Below are positions 41,106 to 50,314 of a stretch of DNA of 64,000 bases, one piece after another. The notes below the pieces were generated by a model. That model was not told where the DNA came from. It worked only from the letters and a program-made list of their open reading frames with translations, and did not search any database. The DNA comes from Pseudoxanthomonas beigongshangi (GTDB lineage Bacteria > Pseudomonadota > Gammaproteobacteria > Xanthomonadales > Xanthomonadaceae): NCBI RefSeq assembly GCF_016820515.1, contig NZ_JADHDV010000003.1, positions 78,562 through 142,561 on the forward strand, in the 5' to 3' direction. Position 1 is the stretch's first letter; each line of letters opens with the position of its first letter. Made by a program: the position numbers and the translations under genes.

Positions 41106-41873
41106 TCAGTCGCCGGTGGTATGCCTTTGGTCGGGCTTTTCTTCCAGCAGGTTCAGCGCCTGCCCGCCGGGGAGACGATACGCCAGCGCATTGTCGATGC
41201 GTTCCATTTCGCGCATCTGCGAGCACAGCTTCTCCGCGCGCACTTCCAGCGCCTTGGCGCGTGGCGCCACCCGCGCTTCCACTTCCTTGTCCAGCCCGTC
41301 CATCCGCTCCAGGCGATCGGCATCGCCGGTCAGGGCCGCCGTGAGCGCGCCACCGACGATGTCGCCGATGACGCTGGGCATCACTTCGCCGACCGCGCGC
41401 TCGATGCCCTTGTCCAGATCCTGGCTGTTGAAGCGGTTGGCGCTGATCGAACGGGCGATACCCTGGTCGATGGCCTTGCGCGCCTTGTCCAGCGACTTGC
41501 GGGTGCGATCCGGATGGTTGCTGATGCTGGCGGCGACTTCGCCCAGCGCGGTGAACGCGATGTCGGCGGCGTCGCGGCCGATTTCGTGCGCCAGCGGCAT
41601 GGCGGTGCGCGCGCCGCGTTCGAAGTCGATCAGGCGCTGGCGATCGTCGTCGTTGATCCGGACCCAGCGGTCATCGACGAACAGGCGCCCCTGGCGCATC
41701 ACGATCGCCTTGGGCGCGCCGCTTTCGCGGGTGAAGATCACGCTGCGCTCGTTGACCGTCATGTCGTAGTCGCTTTCGATCTCGCAGCGGACGTCCTTGG
41801 CCTGCGCGGACACGGCCAGCCCGGACAGCGCGGCCAGGCACAGCAGGGAAAGGCGCGGGGCGGAACGGATCAT
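41106..41873 (-). CDS. DUF2884-like (YggN-like) periplasmic protein
   Basis: 255 residues. A signal peptide (LSLLCLAALSGLAVSAQA) precedes a DUF2884 layout: MTVNERSVIFTRESGAPKAI and VDDRWVRINDDDRQRLIDFE followed by an alpha-helical, amphipathic second half. The C-terminus ends QALNLLEEKPDQRHTTGD. Function unknown. It is separate from its neighbours by at least 80 bases. Confidence 0.8.
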   Translation of the reverse strand: MIRSAPRLSLLCLAALSGLAVSAQAKDVRCEIESDYDMTVNERSVIFTRESGAPKAIVMRQGRLFVDDRWVRINDDDRQRLIDFERGARTAMPLAHEIGRDAADIAFTALGEVAASISNHPDRTRKSLDKARKAIDQGIARSISANRFNSQDLDKGIERAVGEVMPSVIGDIVGGALTAALTGDADRLERMDGLDKEVEARVAPRAKALEVRAEKLCSQMREMERIDNALAYRLPGGQALNLLEEKPDQRHTTGD

Positions 41874-41956
41874 GGGCGGCCTCCGGAAGTTCGGTTGCCA
41901 ACAGGATGCCAGCGCAACGGACCGCCCGCACATGCCGGACGGGGGCATGACCTTCG

Positions 41957-42529
41957 TCAGGGCCGCTCCGGAACAGGAGGGTCCGGGACGGAAGTGTCCG
42001 GGGCGGGAACGCCCAGGCAGGGCTTCAGGATTTCCCAGGATTTGGCCAGGCGTTCCACGCCGAAAGCCGCGTTGGCCGGACTGGTGGACGGCAGCGCGTG
42101 GAACACGAGCCGCGCGGCCAGCGCCGCGGGCAGGGTCGGCGCGACGTGGCGCTGGAACGCCTGCGCCGCCTTGCCGCCGTTGAAGGCCACCGCGCGCAGG
42201 GAGGGCCGTGCCTCCAGCCAGTCCACCAGCGGGTTGGCGACCTCGCTGCCGCGGACGATGTCCGCGTCCAGGCTGCCACGGCGCTCGCAGGTTCCAATCA
42301 CGTCCCACAGGCCGACACCGGCGGCCTGCAGCGCGGCCAGCCGGAGCGGGTAGTCGAGCGCGGGATCGAAACCGCACAGCGCGCCCATCAGCGGCCAGAA
42401 CCGGTTGCGCGGATGGGCGTAGTAGCGCGCCGCCGCCAGCGATGCCGCGCCCGGCATCGAACCCAGCACCAGTACCCGGCAATCCGGGGCCGCCTGCGGC
42501 GGCAAGCCGCGCAGGAGCGTCGCGCTCAT
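41957..42529 (-). CDS. DNA-deoxyinosine glycosylase (UDG superfamily family 6)
   Basis: 190 residues. Motif 1 is LGSMPGAASL, followed by YYAHPRNRFWPLMGAL and GLWDVIGTCERRGSLDADI. The asparagine in HPRNRFWP and the late HALPSTSPANAAF are expected for hypoxanthine-DNA glycosylases, which remove deaminated adenine from DNA. Uracil activity is absent in studied members. The four-base overlap with the YdcZ-like gene suggests co-transcription. Confidence 0.85.
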   Translation of the reverse strand: MSATLLRGLPPQAAPDCRVLVLGSMPGAASLAAARYYAHPRNRFWPLMGALCGFDPALDYPLRLAALQAAGVGLWDVIGTCERRGSLDADIVRGSEVANPLVDWLEARPSLRAVAFNGGKAAQAFQRHVAPTLPAALAARLVFHALPSTSPANAAFGVERLAKSWEILKPCLGVPAPDTSVPDPPVPERP

Positions 42530-42987
42530 CCGGCCGGCGTCTGCCATGGCCGCACCACCAGCAGCGCGCCGGCGACGACCAGCAGCGCACCGATCACGCG
42601 GGTGCCGTCGATGGGCTGGCGCGCATGCAGCACGCCGAAATGATCCAGCAGCAGCGAGCCCACCAATTGTCCGAACACCACCAGACAAATCAGCGGCGCG
42701 GCGCCCATGCGCGGAATCAGCAGGGTCGCGGCGGCAACGTAGATCGCGCCGATGGCGCCGCCGGTCCACGCCCACCATGGCACCCGCGCCAGCGCCGCCG
42801 GGTCGAAGGTGGGCCGCGTGGCCAGCCACCACAGCGCCAGCACGCCGGTGCCGACCGCGAACGACATCAGCGCGGCGAACAGCGGGCCGAAGGTCTGCCG
42901 TCCCAGCGATGCATTGATCAACGCCTGCAACGGCAACAGCATGCCGATGAATACCGCCAGGCCCATTCCGATTGCTTTCATGTCCAT
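42526..42987 (-). CDS. YdcZ/DUF606-like DMT-fold transporter
   Basis: 153 residues, five helices from MKAIGMGLAVFIGMLLPL. Typical DUF606 features are LQALINASLGRQTF, GTRVIGALLVVAGALLVVRP and FGQLVGSLLLDHFG. It is half the size of a full DMT transporter, so it probably works as a dimer. Substrate unknown. ATGs at 42987 and 42981 are both possible. Confidence 0.85.
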   Translation of the reverse strand: MDMKAIGMGLAVFIGMLLPLQALINASLGRQTFGPLFAALMSFAVGTGVLALWWLATRPTFDPAALARVPWWAWTGGAIGAIYVAAATLLIPRMGAAPLICLVVFGQLVGSLLLDHFGVLHARQPIDGTRVIGALLVVAGALLVVRPWQTPAG

Positions 42988-43072
42988 CTTCCCGGATTCG
43001 AAGGCGGACACGATACGGCAGGCGATGTGTTCAGGCGCACGACGCTGCGTGGCGCCGCTGGAACGATCGCCC

Positions 43073-44173
43073 TCAGCGCGGCTGGCGGCCCAGGCGGCGA
43101 TCGAAGAAGCGCGCGATCAGGCCATAGGCTTCCTGCGACTCCGGCAGATCCGGATACACGAAGAAGGCATGCCACAGGCCATCGAACAGCACCAGTTCCG
43201 CGTCCACGCCCGCGCCCAGCAGCCGGCGCTGCATCGTGCTCACCGCGCTGGCCGCGAAGTCGCGCCCGCCGGCCAGGAACAGGGTGGGCGGAAACTTCGC
43301 GAGCAGTTCCGGCGACTGGCCGGGATAGGCGACCGGGTCGTCCGCCTGCGCGGTGCGCAGGTACGGCAGGCTCGCGCCACCGTCCGATTGCAGTGGCGGC
43401 ACGCCGACCGCCAGTTGTCCCAGAGTCGCCGAATCCCCGGCGAACAGCAGGCCGGTGCCGCAGAAGTTGCCGATCGCGCCGGGACGCGGCAGATCCCGCT
43501 TCAGGATCCGCGCGGTGGCCTGCGCGGTCAGCATGCCGCCGGCCGAACAGCCGTAGATGCCGATGTTCTCCGCGCGGTACTGCTTGAGCAGCTCGCGGTA
43601 GACGGCTTCCACGTCGTCCACCGCGGCCGGGTAGGGATGCTCGGGCGCCAGCCGGTAATCCACCGTCACCACCCGGATGCCGGCGACCGCGGCAATCGGC
43701 ACCGCTTCCACCAGCGCGCCGCTGCCCGAGCCCCACATGAAGGCGCCGCCGTGCAGGTTGATCAGCACCCGCTGCGCGTTGTCGCCCTGCGCGCCGGCCT
43801 GCGGATCCACCACGTGCACCGGCACGCCGCCGATGCGGGTGGCTTCCACCTTGGCCGGATAGCGGCGCTCGGCTTCGGCCAGGCGGTCGTCGTTGTAGCG
43901 CTGGTAGAAGCGCCGCTGATCGGCGATGTCGGCCGGATTCGGCCCCTTGCCTTCGCGGGTTTCGGCCAGCATCCGCTCGAACTGCGCACGCGCCTCGGCG
44001 CTGGCGAACCGGCTGTAGGGCAGCGACGTGGCCGGCATCGCCACGGTATCCGGCGCGGCCGGCTTGTCCTGTGCGATCGCCGCCAGCGGCGCCGACAGCG
44101 CCGACAAACCCAGGGCGAGACGCAACATCGCGCGGCGCCGGTGCGCGGTGAAAAGCAGGTTCTTCTTCATCAT
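43073..44173 (-). CDS. Alpha/beta hydrolase (hormone-sensitive lipase family), secreted
   Basis: 366 residues. An N-terminal signal (ALGLSALSAPLAAIAQ) follows a basic leader with MRRR-like residues, so export is likely. The HSL oxyanion motif HGGAF, DYRLAPEHPYPA, nucleophile elbow GCSAGG (Ser in GxSxG), Asp (GGRDFAAS) and His (DGLWHAFF) are all in place. It removes acyl groups from small esters, possibly acylated sugars given its place in a sugar cluster. It overlaps the upstream gene by four bases. Confidence 0.85.
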   Translation of the reverse strand: MMKKNLLFTAHRRRAMLRLALGLSALSAPLAAIAQDKPAAPDTVAMPATSLPYSRFASAEARAQFERMLAETREGKGPNPADIADQRRFYQRYNDDRLAEAERRYPAKVEATRIGGVPVHVVDPQAGAQGDNAQRVLINLHGGAFMWGSGSGALVEAVPIAAVAGIRVVTVDYRLAPEHPYPAAVDDVEAVYRELLKQYRAENIGIYGCSAGGMLTAQATARILKRDLPRPGAIGNFCGTGLLFAGDSATLGQLAVGVPPLQSDGGASLPYLRTAQADDPVAYPGQSPELLAKFPPTLFLAGGRDFAASAVSTMQRRLLGAGVDAELVLFDGLWHAFFVYPDLPESQEAYGLIARFFDRRLGRQPR

Positions 44174-46281
44174 TTTTCCTTTCCGGATTCGGCCGCGGGC
44201 GCCGCGTCAGGCGGCGGCAGGGCAAGGAACACCGTGCTCCAAAGTTGCGCGGCGTTGGATTCGTCCTCGTGCGCACCCTGCGCGCCAAACGGCTCGACCT
44301 GATAGCGGCCGTCGCGGTACGACCACGACCACAGCTCGGAGGTGCGCACCGCATCGGCGGCGCGGATCGCCCGCCACAGCCGGGCCTGCGCATCGCCCAG
44401 TGCGGCGCGTGTCTCGGCCGGCAAATCGTCCCGCGCCAGTTGCCGTCGCAGGCCGGCCGCCAGCACCGCCTGCTGCCAGGCCCACACCACCGTGCCGTGG
44501 TAGGCGGCGCTGCCCAGGCGTGGCCAGACCTCGCGATCGGCGTAGGCGGGATTGGCGACCAGCAGGCCCACGTCGGTCATCAGGCCGGCCGGGAAAGGAC
44601 GCATCAGGTTGTCGACATCGCGCGCCAGGGATTGCGCATCGGGTCGGCCGAACAGCAGGCGGAAGCCTTCGTCCGAATGCAGCACCGGCACCGGCCTGCC
44701 CTGCGCATCCAGCGCGAGCGCCGCGAACGCCAGTTCGCCGTCACCCAGCGCATCGAGCGCCCCGCGATCCGGCACGCCGGCATCGGTGGCGTAGGCACGG
44801 ATCTGTTCGGCCGCGCGCGCGTTCGGCAACCGCACCGTGAACAGTTCCGCCGCGCGTCGTTCCCAGGTATCGGCGCGTCCCGCGGCGGCGCGCAGCTGCG
44901 TGCGCTGTTCCACGCTGGTGTAGGCGTCCAGCAGGCCGCTGTCGAGGAATCCGCCCATCGCGCGCAATGCCGCCGGCATCCATACCGCGTTGACGTCGTA
45001 GGGATAGCGGCCGCGCCCCAGACCCTCATTGCTGTCGCGCCACTGTCCCACCGGCTTGTCCGGCTTGAGCGCGATCAGGTTTCGATACGCGGGCTCCTCC
45101 GCGAACGCGCGGCTCTGCTCCGCCACGAACAGCAGGTTGCGCACCAGCGTTTCGCCGTTGCGACCCTGTTCGCCCCGGCGGGCGAGGAAATCGCGGGCGC
45201 GCGCCCGACCGCGCGCATCCTCCAGCAGCCAGGCCGCGGCCACCGGCGGCAGCATGTAGTCGTCGTCGATCATCGTGTAGTCGTAGATCGGCGCGGCGGA
45301 CGGCTTGCCCTGTTCCTTGCGATGGCGCAGCACCGCGAACTCGCCGATGTCCTCCTCGTGGGCGACTTCGCCATCGGGCGCCAGGCGCGCCAGTACCGCG
45401 CCGATGCCGGCCTCCACCGCCTCCGGTTGCAGCACCGGCATCAGCAGGCGCACCGACATCAGGGTGTCGCGGCCGAAATAGGTGTCGAAGCGCCACGAGC
45501 CGGCCAGGAATTTCTCGTGGTAGCTCAGGAATCGCAGCGCCTGGCGGCTGCGCAGATCGGCCGTCGCGCGTTCGTTGAGCAGGCCGGCGGCGCTGAACGG
45601 AACCAGCGGGGTTTCCCCGGTCGAGGCGTGGATGCGCAGCCGCAGCGGTTCGCCGACGCGGTTCACGCGCAACACGATTTTCCCGTCCGCGCGTTCGAAG
45701 CGGCCGTTCCCGGCCTCCAGGGCGATGGCGTAGCCCGGCGCGCCATCCAGCCGATTGCGTTTCCAGCGGACCGCATCGGCGGAGACTTCGGGCTGCGCGG
45801 CGGTCTCGGCCGGATAGGCCTGGCCCAGTTGGTAGTCGCGCAGCACGCGCACGCTGCCGAGCACCGCATCCTTCACCACCAGCCGGGGCGCATCGACGCT
45901 GGCCTCGGCCACGATGCCGTTCCAGGCGTGCCCATTGTCGCGGTGGCGCTCGCCCTTGACCTGTCCCAGTGTCCACCGCACCGGCGTGGCCGCCTCCTCG
46001 AACCAGACGCCCACGCCGCTGTTGCCCGCCGGAAACGCCACCAGCACGCGCGGCCGGTCGCCGGAGCTGAGCAGCAGGTGCGCGGCGATGTCGCCCTCCT
46101 GGTGGAACGCGTTTTCGATCCGTCCTTCGGTGATGCGGAACTGCAGCGGCGCGTCGACCGGCGCGCGATCGTAGGCCAGCGCCTGGCCCATGGCCGGCAG
46201 CGCCAGCAGGCCGGCGAGAAGCAGCCGGGCACAGGCATTTTTCAGGAGCAAGGGCGTTTTGCGGGAAGCGGCGAGGGACAT
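44170..46281 (-). CDS. Exported protein with predicted alpha/alpha-toroid glycosidase fold
   Basis: 703 residues. A signal-like helix (LLLAGLLALPAMGQALA) leads a beta-rich domain (about 40-250) and a helical domain with repeated hydrophobic helices. FDTYFGRDTLMSVRLLMPVL and GRGRYPYDVNAVWMPAALR resemble motifs of amylo-glucosidase-type (alpha/alpha)6 barrels. A conserved glutamate occurs in HEEDIGEFAV. I cannot name the GH family. It lies between an MFS transporter and an esterase in a GH65 cluster, so periplasmic trimming of an oligosaccharide is a good guess. Confidence 0.6.
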   Translation of the reverse strand: MSLAASRKTPLLLKNACARLLLAGLLALPAMGQALAYDRAPVDAPLQFRITEGRIENAFHQEGDIAAHLLLSSGDRPRVLVAFPAGNSGVGVWFEEAATPVRWTLGQVKGERHRDNGHAWNGIVAEASVDAPRLVVKDAVLGSVRVLRDYQLGQAYPAETAAQPEVSADAVRWKRNRLDGAPGYAIALEAGNGRFERADGKIVLRVNRVGEPLRLRIHASTGETPLVPFSAAGLLNERATADLRSRQALRFLSYHEKFLAGSWRFDTYFGRDTLMSVRLLMPVLQPEAVEAGIGAVLARLAPDGEVAHEEDIGEFAVLRHRKEQGKPSAAPIYDYTMIDDDYMLPPVAAAWLLEDARGRARARDFLARRGEQGRNGETLVRNLLFVAEQSRAFAEEPAYRNLIALKPDKPVGQWRDSNEGLGRGRYPYDVNAVWMPAALRAMGGFLDSGLLDAYTSVEQRTQLRAAAGRADTWERRAAELFTVRLPNARAAEQIRAYATDAGVPDRGALDALGDGELAFAALALDAQGRPVPVLHSDEGFRLLFGRPDAQSLARDVDNLMRPFPAGLMTDVGLLVANPAYADREVWPRLGSAAYHGTVVWAWQQAVLAAGLRRQLARDDLPAETRAALGDAQARLWRAIRAADAVRTSELWSWSYRDGRYQVEPFGAQGAHEDESNAAQLWSTVFLALPPPDAAPAAESGKEK

Positions 46282-46285
46282 CGGT

Positions 46286-47539
46286 TCAAGATCCTCCCGC
46301 CGGCACCGCCGGCGTGCCGGCGGGCGCGTGCGCGGCGCGGTTGAGCAGGGTCAGCGACAGCAGCAGCACCGCCATCGGCAGCAGCAGCAGGTAGAAGGCG
46401 CGCGAGCCGTCGAAATGGGCGAACAGCTGCCCGGTGATGAAGGATCCGGTGGTGCCGCCCAACGCGGAGAACACCACGATCAGGCCGGTCATCGCCGCAT
46501 GCCGCGCTTTCGGCAGCGCGCTCAGCACGACCGAATTGATGGTCGGATAGATCGGCGCCATGAACAGGCCGATCAGCGGGAACACATAGGCGGCCAAAGG
46601 CGCGTCCCACCAGCTCGCATCGGTGCGCGGTTGCACGTTCGCCGCCAGCGGTAGCGCCAGCAGGACCAGCGCCGCCATTGCCAGCACGCAGGTGGCCAGC
46701 AACCAGAACCAGGGCAACCGCCGCAGCAGGATGCCGCCGCCCAGGCGGCCCAGTGCCAGCGAGCCGGCGAAGATGCCTGCCGCCTGCACGCTGAGGGCGG
46801 TGGGCAGGTGCAGGATTTCGCGGTTGAAGGTCGGCAGCCAGGTATTGATGGCCTGTTCCATCAGCACGTACAGGAAAGCCGAGACCAGGAACACGATCAC
46901 CAGCGGGCGCGCCAGCAGGCGGAACATGTCGGCGAAGGATTCGCCAACCGCATGGCCATCGCGTGCCTGCGATTCATCCATCGACGAACCGGCCAGCAAC
47001 AGGATCACCGCCACGCACAGCCCGGCGATCACCCAGTAGACGTCGAGCCATACCGGATCGCCCGGCGTATCGGGATTGATGAAGGCGGCGAACAGCCATG
47101 CGCTGCCGAGGATGCCGACCATGAACCAGCCTTCCACGGTGCTGGTCAGTCCGGCATGCGCACGCTCGCTGTCGGTCAGCAGGCCGATGCTGGAGTAGAC
47201 CGAAACCTTCACCAGCGCGAACGACACGCCGACCGTCACGTACAGCAGCTTGGTGGCCCAGAACGACTGCAACAGCGGCATGCCCGCGCAGGCCAGCGCC
47301 ACGAGCCCCAGCCCGAGCATCATCGCCCGCCGGTAACCCAGCCGCGGCAAGGTCGAGGCGACCAGGAACGAGGCGATCGCGATCGGCAGATCCTTGAACG
47401 CCTCCAGCGTGCTCGCCGACGCCTTGCTTACCCCGAATCCCTGGATGACCTGCAGGATCACCGCGCCGACCGAGTTCAGCAGCATCGCGAAGATCATGTA
47501 GGTCAGGATCAACCCGAGGACCATGCGGGTTCGATTCAT
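46286..47539 (-). CDS. MFS transporter, sugar-type
   Basis: 417 residues, twelve hydrophobic helices, beginning RMVLGLILTYMIFAMLLNSV. The motif between helices 2 and 3 is LGYRRAMMLGLGLV. Position 4 bases before the glycosidase-like gene and after a TonB receptor suggests disaccharide uptake across the inner membrane, for the cytoplasmic GH65 enzyme. Direct substrate evidence is lacking. Confidence 0.85.
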   Translation of the reverse strand: MNRTRMVLGLILTYMIFAMLLNSVGAVILQVIQGFGVSKASASTLEAFKDLPIAIASFLVASTLPRLGYRRAMMLGLGLVALACAGMPLLQSFWATKLLYVTVGVSFALVKVSVYSSIGLLTDSERAHAGLTSTVEGWFMVGILGSAWLFAAFINPDTPGDPVWLDVYWVIAGLCVAVILLLAGSSMDESQARDGHAVGESFADMFRLLARPLVIVFLVSAFLYVLMEQAINTWLPTFNREILHLPTALSVQAAGIFAGSLALGRLGGGILLRRLPWFWLLATCVLAMAALVLLALPLAANVQPRTDASWWDAPLAAYVFPLIGLFMAPIYPTINSVVLSALPKARHAAMTGLIVVFSALGGTTGSFITGQLFAHFDGSRAFYLLLLPMAVLLLSLTLLNRAAHAPAGTPAVPAGGS

Positions 47540-47700
47540 TGCTTGCTCCGGGCCATGCCGCCAGGCGGCCGCCGCACTGTGTCATCGCCGGGGCGACAAG
47601 GAAACCCGCCGCGCGCGGTCGTGCGGCCGTGCGCGACGGGTGAAGGGAGTCCGGGGACGCCTCCCGGGAGAGGAGGTTCAGGCGGCGTCCCCGGCGTGGC

Positions 47701-50250
47701 TCACCAGCTGTACTTGGCCTGGAAATTGACCTCGCGGCCCTCCAGCGGACGTGCCAGCAACACGCCACCTGCGGTGGTCGCCGAACCGAAGATGCGCGAA
47801 TTGCTTTCGGTCAGTCCCAGCTCGTTGGTCATGTTGGTGCCGCGCAGGTTGAACTGCCAGTTCTCGCCCACGTTGGAGGTGACGCCGAAATCCAGCGTGT
47901 GGTACGAGCCCAGTTCCTGCAGGCCCGACTGGTCCTGGGTGTGATCACCCACGTAGGTGTAGGTCACGTACGGGGTGATGTCGCCCCAGCCCAGCTCGAA
48001 ACGGTAGCTCGGGGTGAACATGGCGCGGAACTTCGGCTGGCGTTGCAGTTGCTGCCCTTCGATCGGCGCGCAGTTGTCCTCGCCGTTGATGTCGGTATAC
48101 GGCAGGCACGCGTCGTAGTCGGTGTACTCGCCATCCAGGTAGTTCGCCACCAGCTGCAGGCGCAGGTTCTCGATCGGGGTCAGCGCGCCGATGAAGTTGA
48201 CGCCGTGCGATTCGGAGCCATAGATGCGCGGGCTGCCGACCGGCGTGCCCAGGCCATCGGTGGGCTGGTACTGCAGGCCGCTGAACACGCGCCGATAGGC
48301 GCTGATGTCCGCATACAGCAGCGGCGACTGGTACTTGAAGCCGATTTCGTAGTTGCGGATCTTCTGCATCGGCGGGTAGTTGTCGTTGGTGGTGCCGCGG
48401 ATGCCGTTGTCGAAGTCCAGGAAGTGGCCACCGGTGTTGACGCGGCCATACATGGACATGTTGTTGGTGAACGAATAGTTGGCACCTGCCGTCCACGACG
48501 GATGGGTCTTCTCGTAGCGGTTGCGGGCATAGGTGCCGTTGCACAGCTCGACGTTGTTGTCGTAGATGGTGTTCGGATCGCCGTCCAGGCCACCGGTTCC
48601 CGCATTCACCGGACTGCGGTTGCAGACATTGCTCTTGGCATCCTGGTTCTCGAGGCGGCCGGACAGATCGAACAGCCACTTGCCGACCCGCCAGGAATCG
48701 GACAGGTACAGCGCCACGTTGGTGGCCTTGCCGTTCTGGGCGATGTGGAAGCCGCTGAAGTCGGCGAAGCCCTGCGGATTGGTGCGGTAGAAGGTCTCGC
48801 CGCCATCCACGTAGCTCACCACGATCGGGCGCGCATTCGGCTCGTTGGCCATCAGCATCTGGTTGCCCAGCGACCACTTGTCATCCATGGTGTAGTGGTT
48901 GACGTACAGGCCCACCGTCAGGGTATTGCCCTCGAACAGCTCCTTGCTCAGGCGGAAGTCGTTACTGAAGCTCTTCAGGTGCTTGTGGATATGCCACCAG
49001 CCCTGCTGGATCACGCTCTGGGTGAGCGGCACCGCGCCGCCGTTGATGTAGTTCGCGGTGGCCACCGATCCGGCCGGAAGCTCGAAGCCGCCTGGCGTGC
49101 CGTCGGTGAACAGCATGTCCTGCAACGAAACCGGATTGTTGCCTGAGAACAGCGCATTGGTATCCATGTCGCCTTCGTTGAACAGGAAGCGATCGCTGAT
49201 CGACCAGCCGTTGTCGAAGGAGTAGTCGAAGTTGCCGCCGAACATGAACAGCTTGGCGCCGCGGCCGTCGGCCAGATCGGCGTTCTTGCCGCCGCCGGGA
49301 TAGGTCGGCAGCCACACGTGCTGCATGTACTTGCTGTAGTAGGTGTCCTTCAGCGGATCGAAACCGGGATAGGCGCTGAAGTTGTCGGTACCACGCTGGA
49401 TCAGCGGAATCGGGGTGATGAACTGGTTCTTGTCGTTGAGGTAGCGGGTGTACAGGGTCAGCCGGCCGGCATCGAAGTCGTGCGAGAGGGTGGCGGTCAG
49501 CTGGCCGCCCTTGTCCGCCTTGAACTGCGGATCGCGCACGCCGTCGGATTCGCGCCAGAAACCGCCGATGCTGCCGTACCAGCCTTCAGCCACCTTGAAG
49601 CCATAGAAGCCGTCGAGCCGCCACAAGCCTTCGTTGCCGTAGGTCAGGCCGACGCTGCCGGATGGTTCCTCGGTGCCGGTCTTCAGGAAGAAGTTGGCGC
49701 TGGCGCCCATCTGGCCGTCGGCGAACACCACCGACGGGCCGCCCTGCAGGATTTCCACCGATTCGATGGTGTCGTCGAGGCGGAACATCGACGTGGTCTC
49801 GAAGAACGACAGGGTCGGCATGCCGTACAGCGGCGAACCCATCAACAGCGTGGAGAAATACGGCGCGTCGCCGCCGCCGGGAAAGCCGGCGATCTCGATG
49901 TTGGCACCGGTCTGGCCGCCGGTGGATTCGGGCCACATGCCGGGCGAAATCTTCAGCAGGTCAGCGGTGCTCTTGGGGTTAGCCTGTTTGATCTGCTCCG
50001 CATTGGCGGTGACGATGTTGAAGCTGGCTTCCAGCTTCCTCACGCCGCCAGCGGTGGCCGTACCGGAGACCACCACCGTGTCCAGCGTGGTGGCCTGGCT
50101 TTGGCCCTGCTCGGCCGGTGCCTGTTGCGGTTGTTGTTGCGGCGTCTGCTGCGCGGGCGTGCCGGCATCCTGTGCCAGCACGGCGGATGGAGCCAGTGCG
50201 GCGGCGATCGCTACGGACAGGGCGTAGCGGATCAGGTTGGTCTGTTGCAT
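47701..50250 (-). CDS. TonB-dependent receptor of the disaccharide cluster
   Basis: 849 residues. The signal peptide (ALSVAIAAALAPSAVLA) is followed by a Gln/Pro-rich stretch, a TonB-box-like segment (TLDTVVVSGTATAGG), a plug (VEILQGGPSVVFADGQMGA) and a barrel ending FQAKYSW. The ATG at 50250 has a strong GGAGGG site; a frame opens at 50271 too. It presumably carries an oligosaccharide across the outer membrane. It follows the GH65 gene by 64 bases. Confidence 0.9.
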   Translation of the reverse strand: MQQTNLIRYALSVAIAAALAPSAVLAQDAGTPAQQTPQQQPQQAPAEQGQSQATTLDTVVVSGTATAGGVRKLEASFNIVTANAEQIKQANPKSTADLLKISPGMWPESTGGQTGANIEIAGFPGGGDAPYFSTLLMGSPLYGMPTLSFFETTSMFRLDDTIESVEILQGGPSVVFADGQMGASANFFLKTGTEEPSGSVGLTYGNEGLWRLDGFYGFKVAEGWYGSIGGFWRESDGVRDPQFKADKGGQLTATLSHDFDAGRLTLYTRYLNDKNQFITPIPLIQRGTDNFSAYPGFDPLKDTYYSKYMQHVWLPTYPGGGKNADLADGRGAKLFMFGGNFDYSFDNGWSISDRFLFNEGDMDTNALFSGNNPVSLQDMLFTDGTPGGFELPAGSVATANYINGGAVPLTQSVIQQGWWHIHKHLKSFSNDFRLSKELFEGNTLTVGLYVNHYTMDDKWSLGNQMLMANEPNARPIVVSYVDGGETFYRTNPQGFADFSGFHIAQNGKATNVALYLSDSWRVGKWLFDLSGRLENQDAKSNVCNRSPVNAGTGGLDGDPNTIYDNNVELCNGTYARNRYEKTHPSWTAGANYSFTNNMSMYGRVNTGGHFLDFDNGIRGTTNDNYPPMQKIRNYEIGFKYQSPLLYADISAYRRVFSGLQYQPTDGLGTPVGSPRIYGSESHGVNFIGALTPIENLRLQLVANYLDGEYTDYDACLPYTDINGEDNCAPIEGQQLQRQPKFRAMFTPSYRFELGWGDITPYVTYTYVGDHTQDQSGLQELGSYHTLDFGVTSNVGENWQFNLRGTNMTNELGLTESNSRIFGSATTAGGVLLARPLEGREVNFQAKYSW

Positions 50251-50314
50251 GTGTTCCCTCCACTTTTTCAACAGGTTGAGATAATCCGCCGCGGCTTCTG
50301 ACGGCCGCGTGCGG

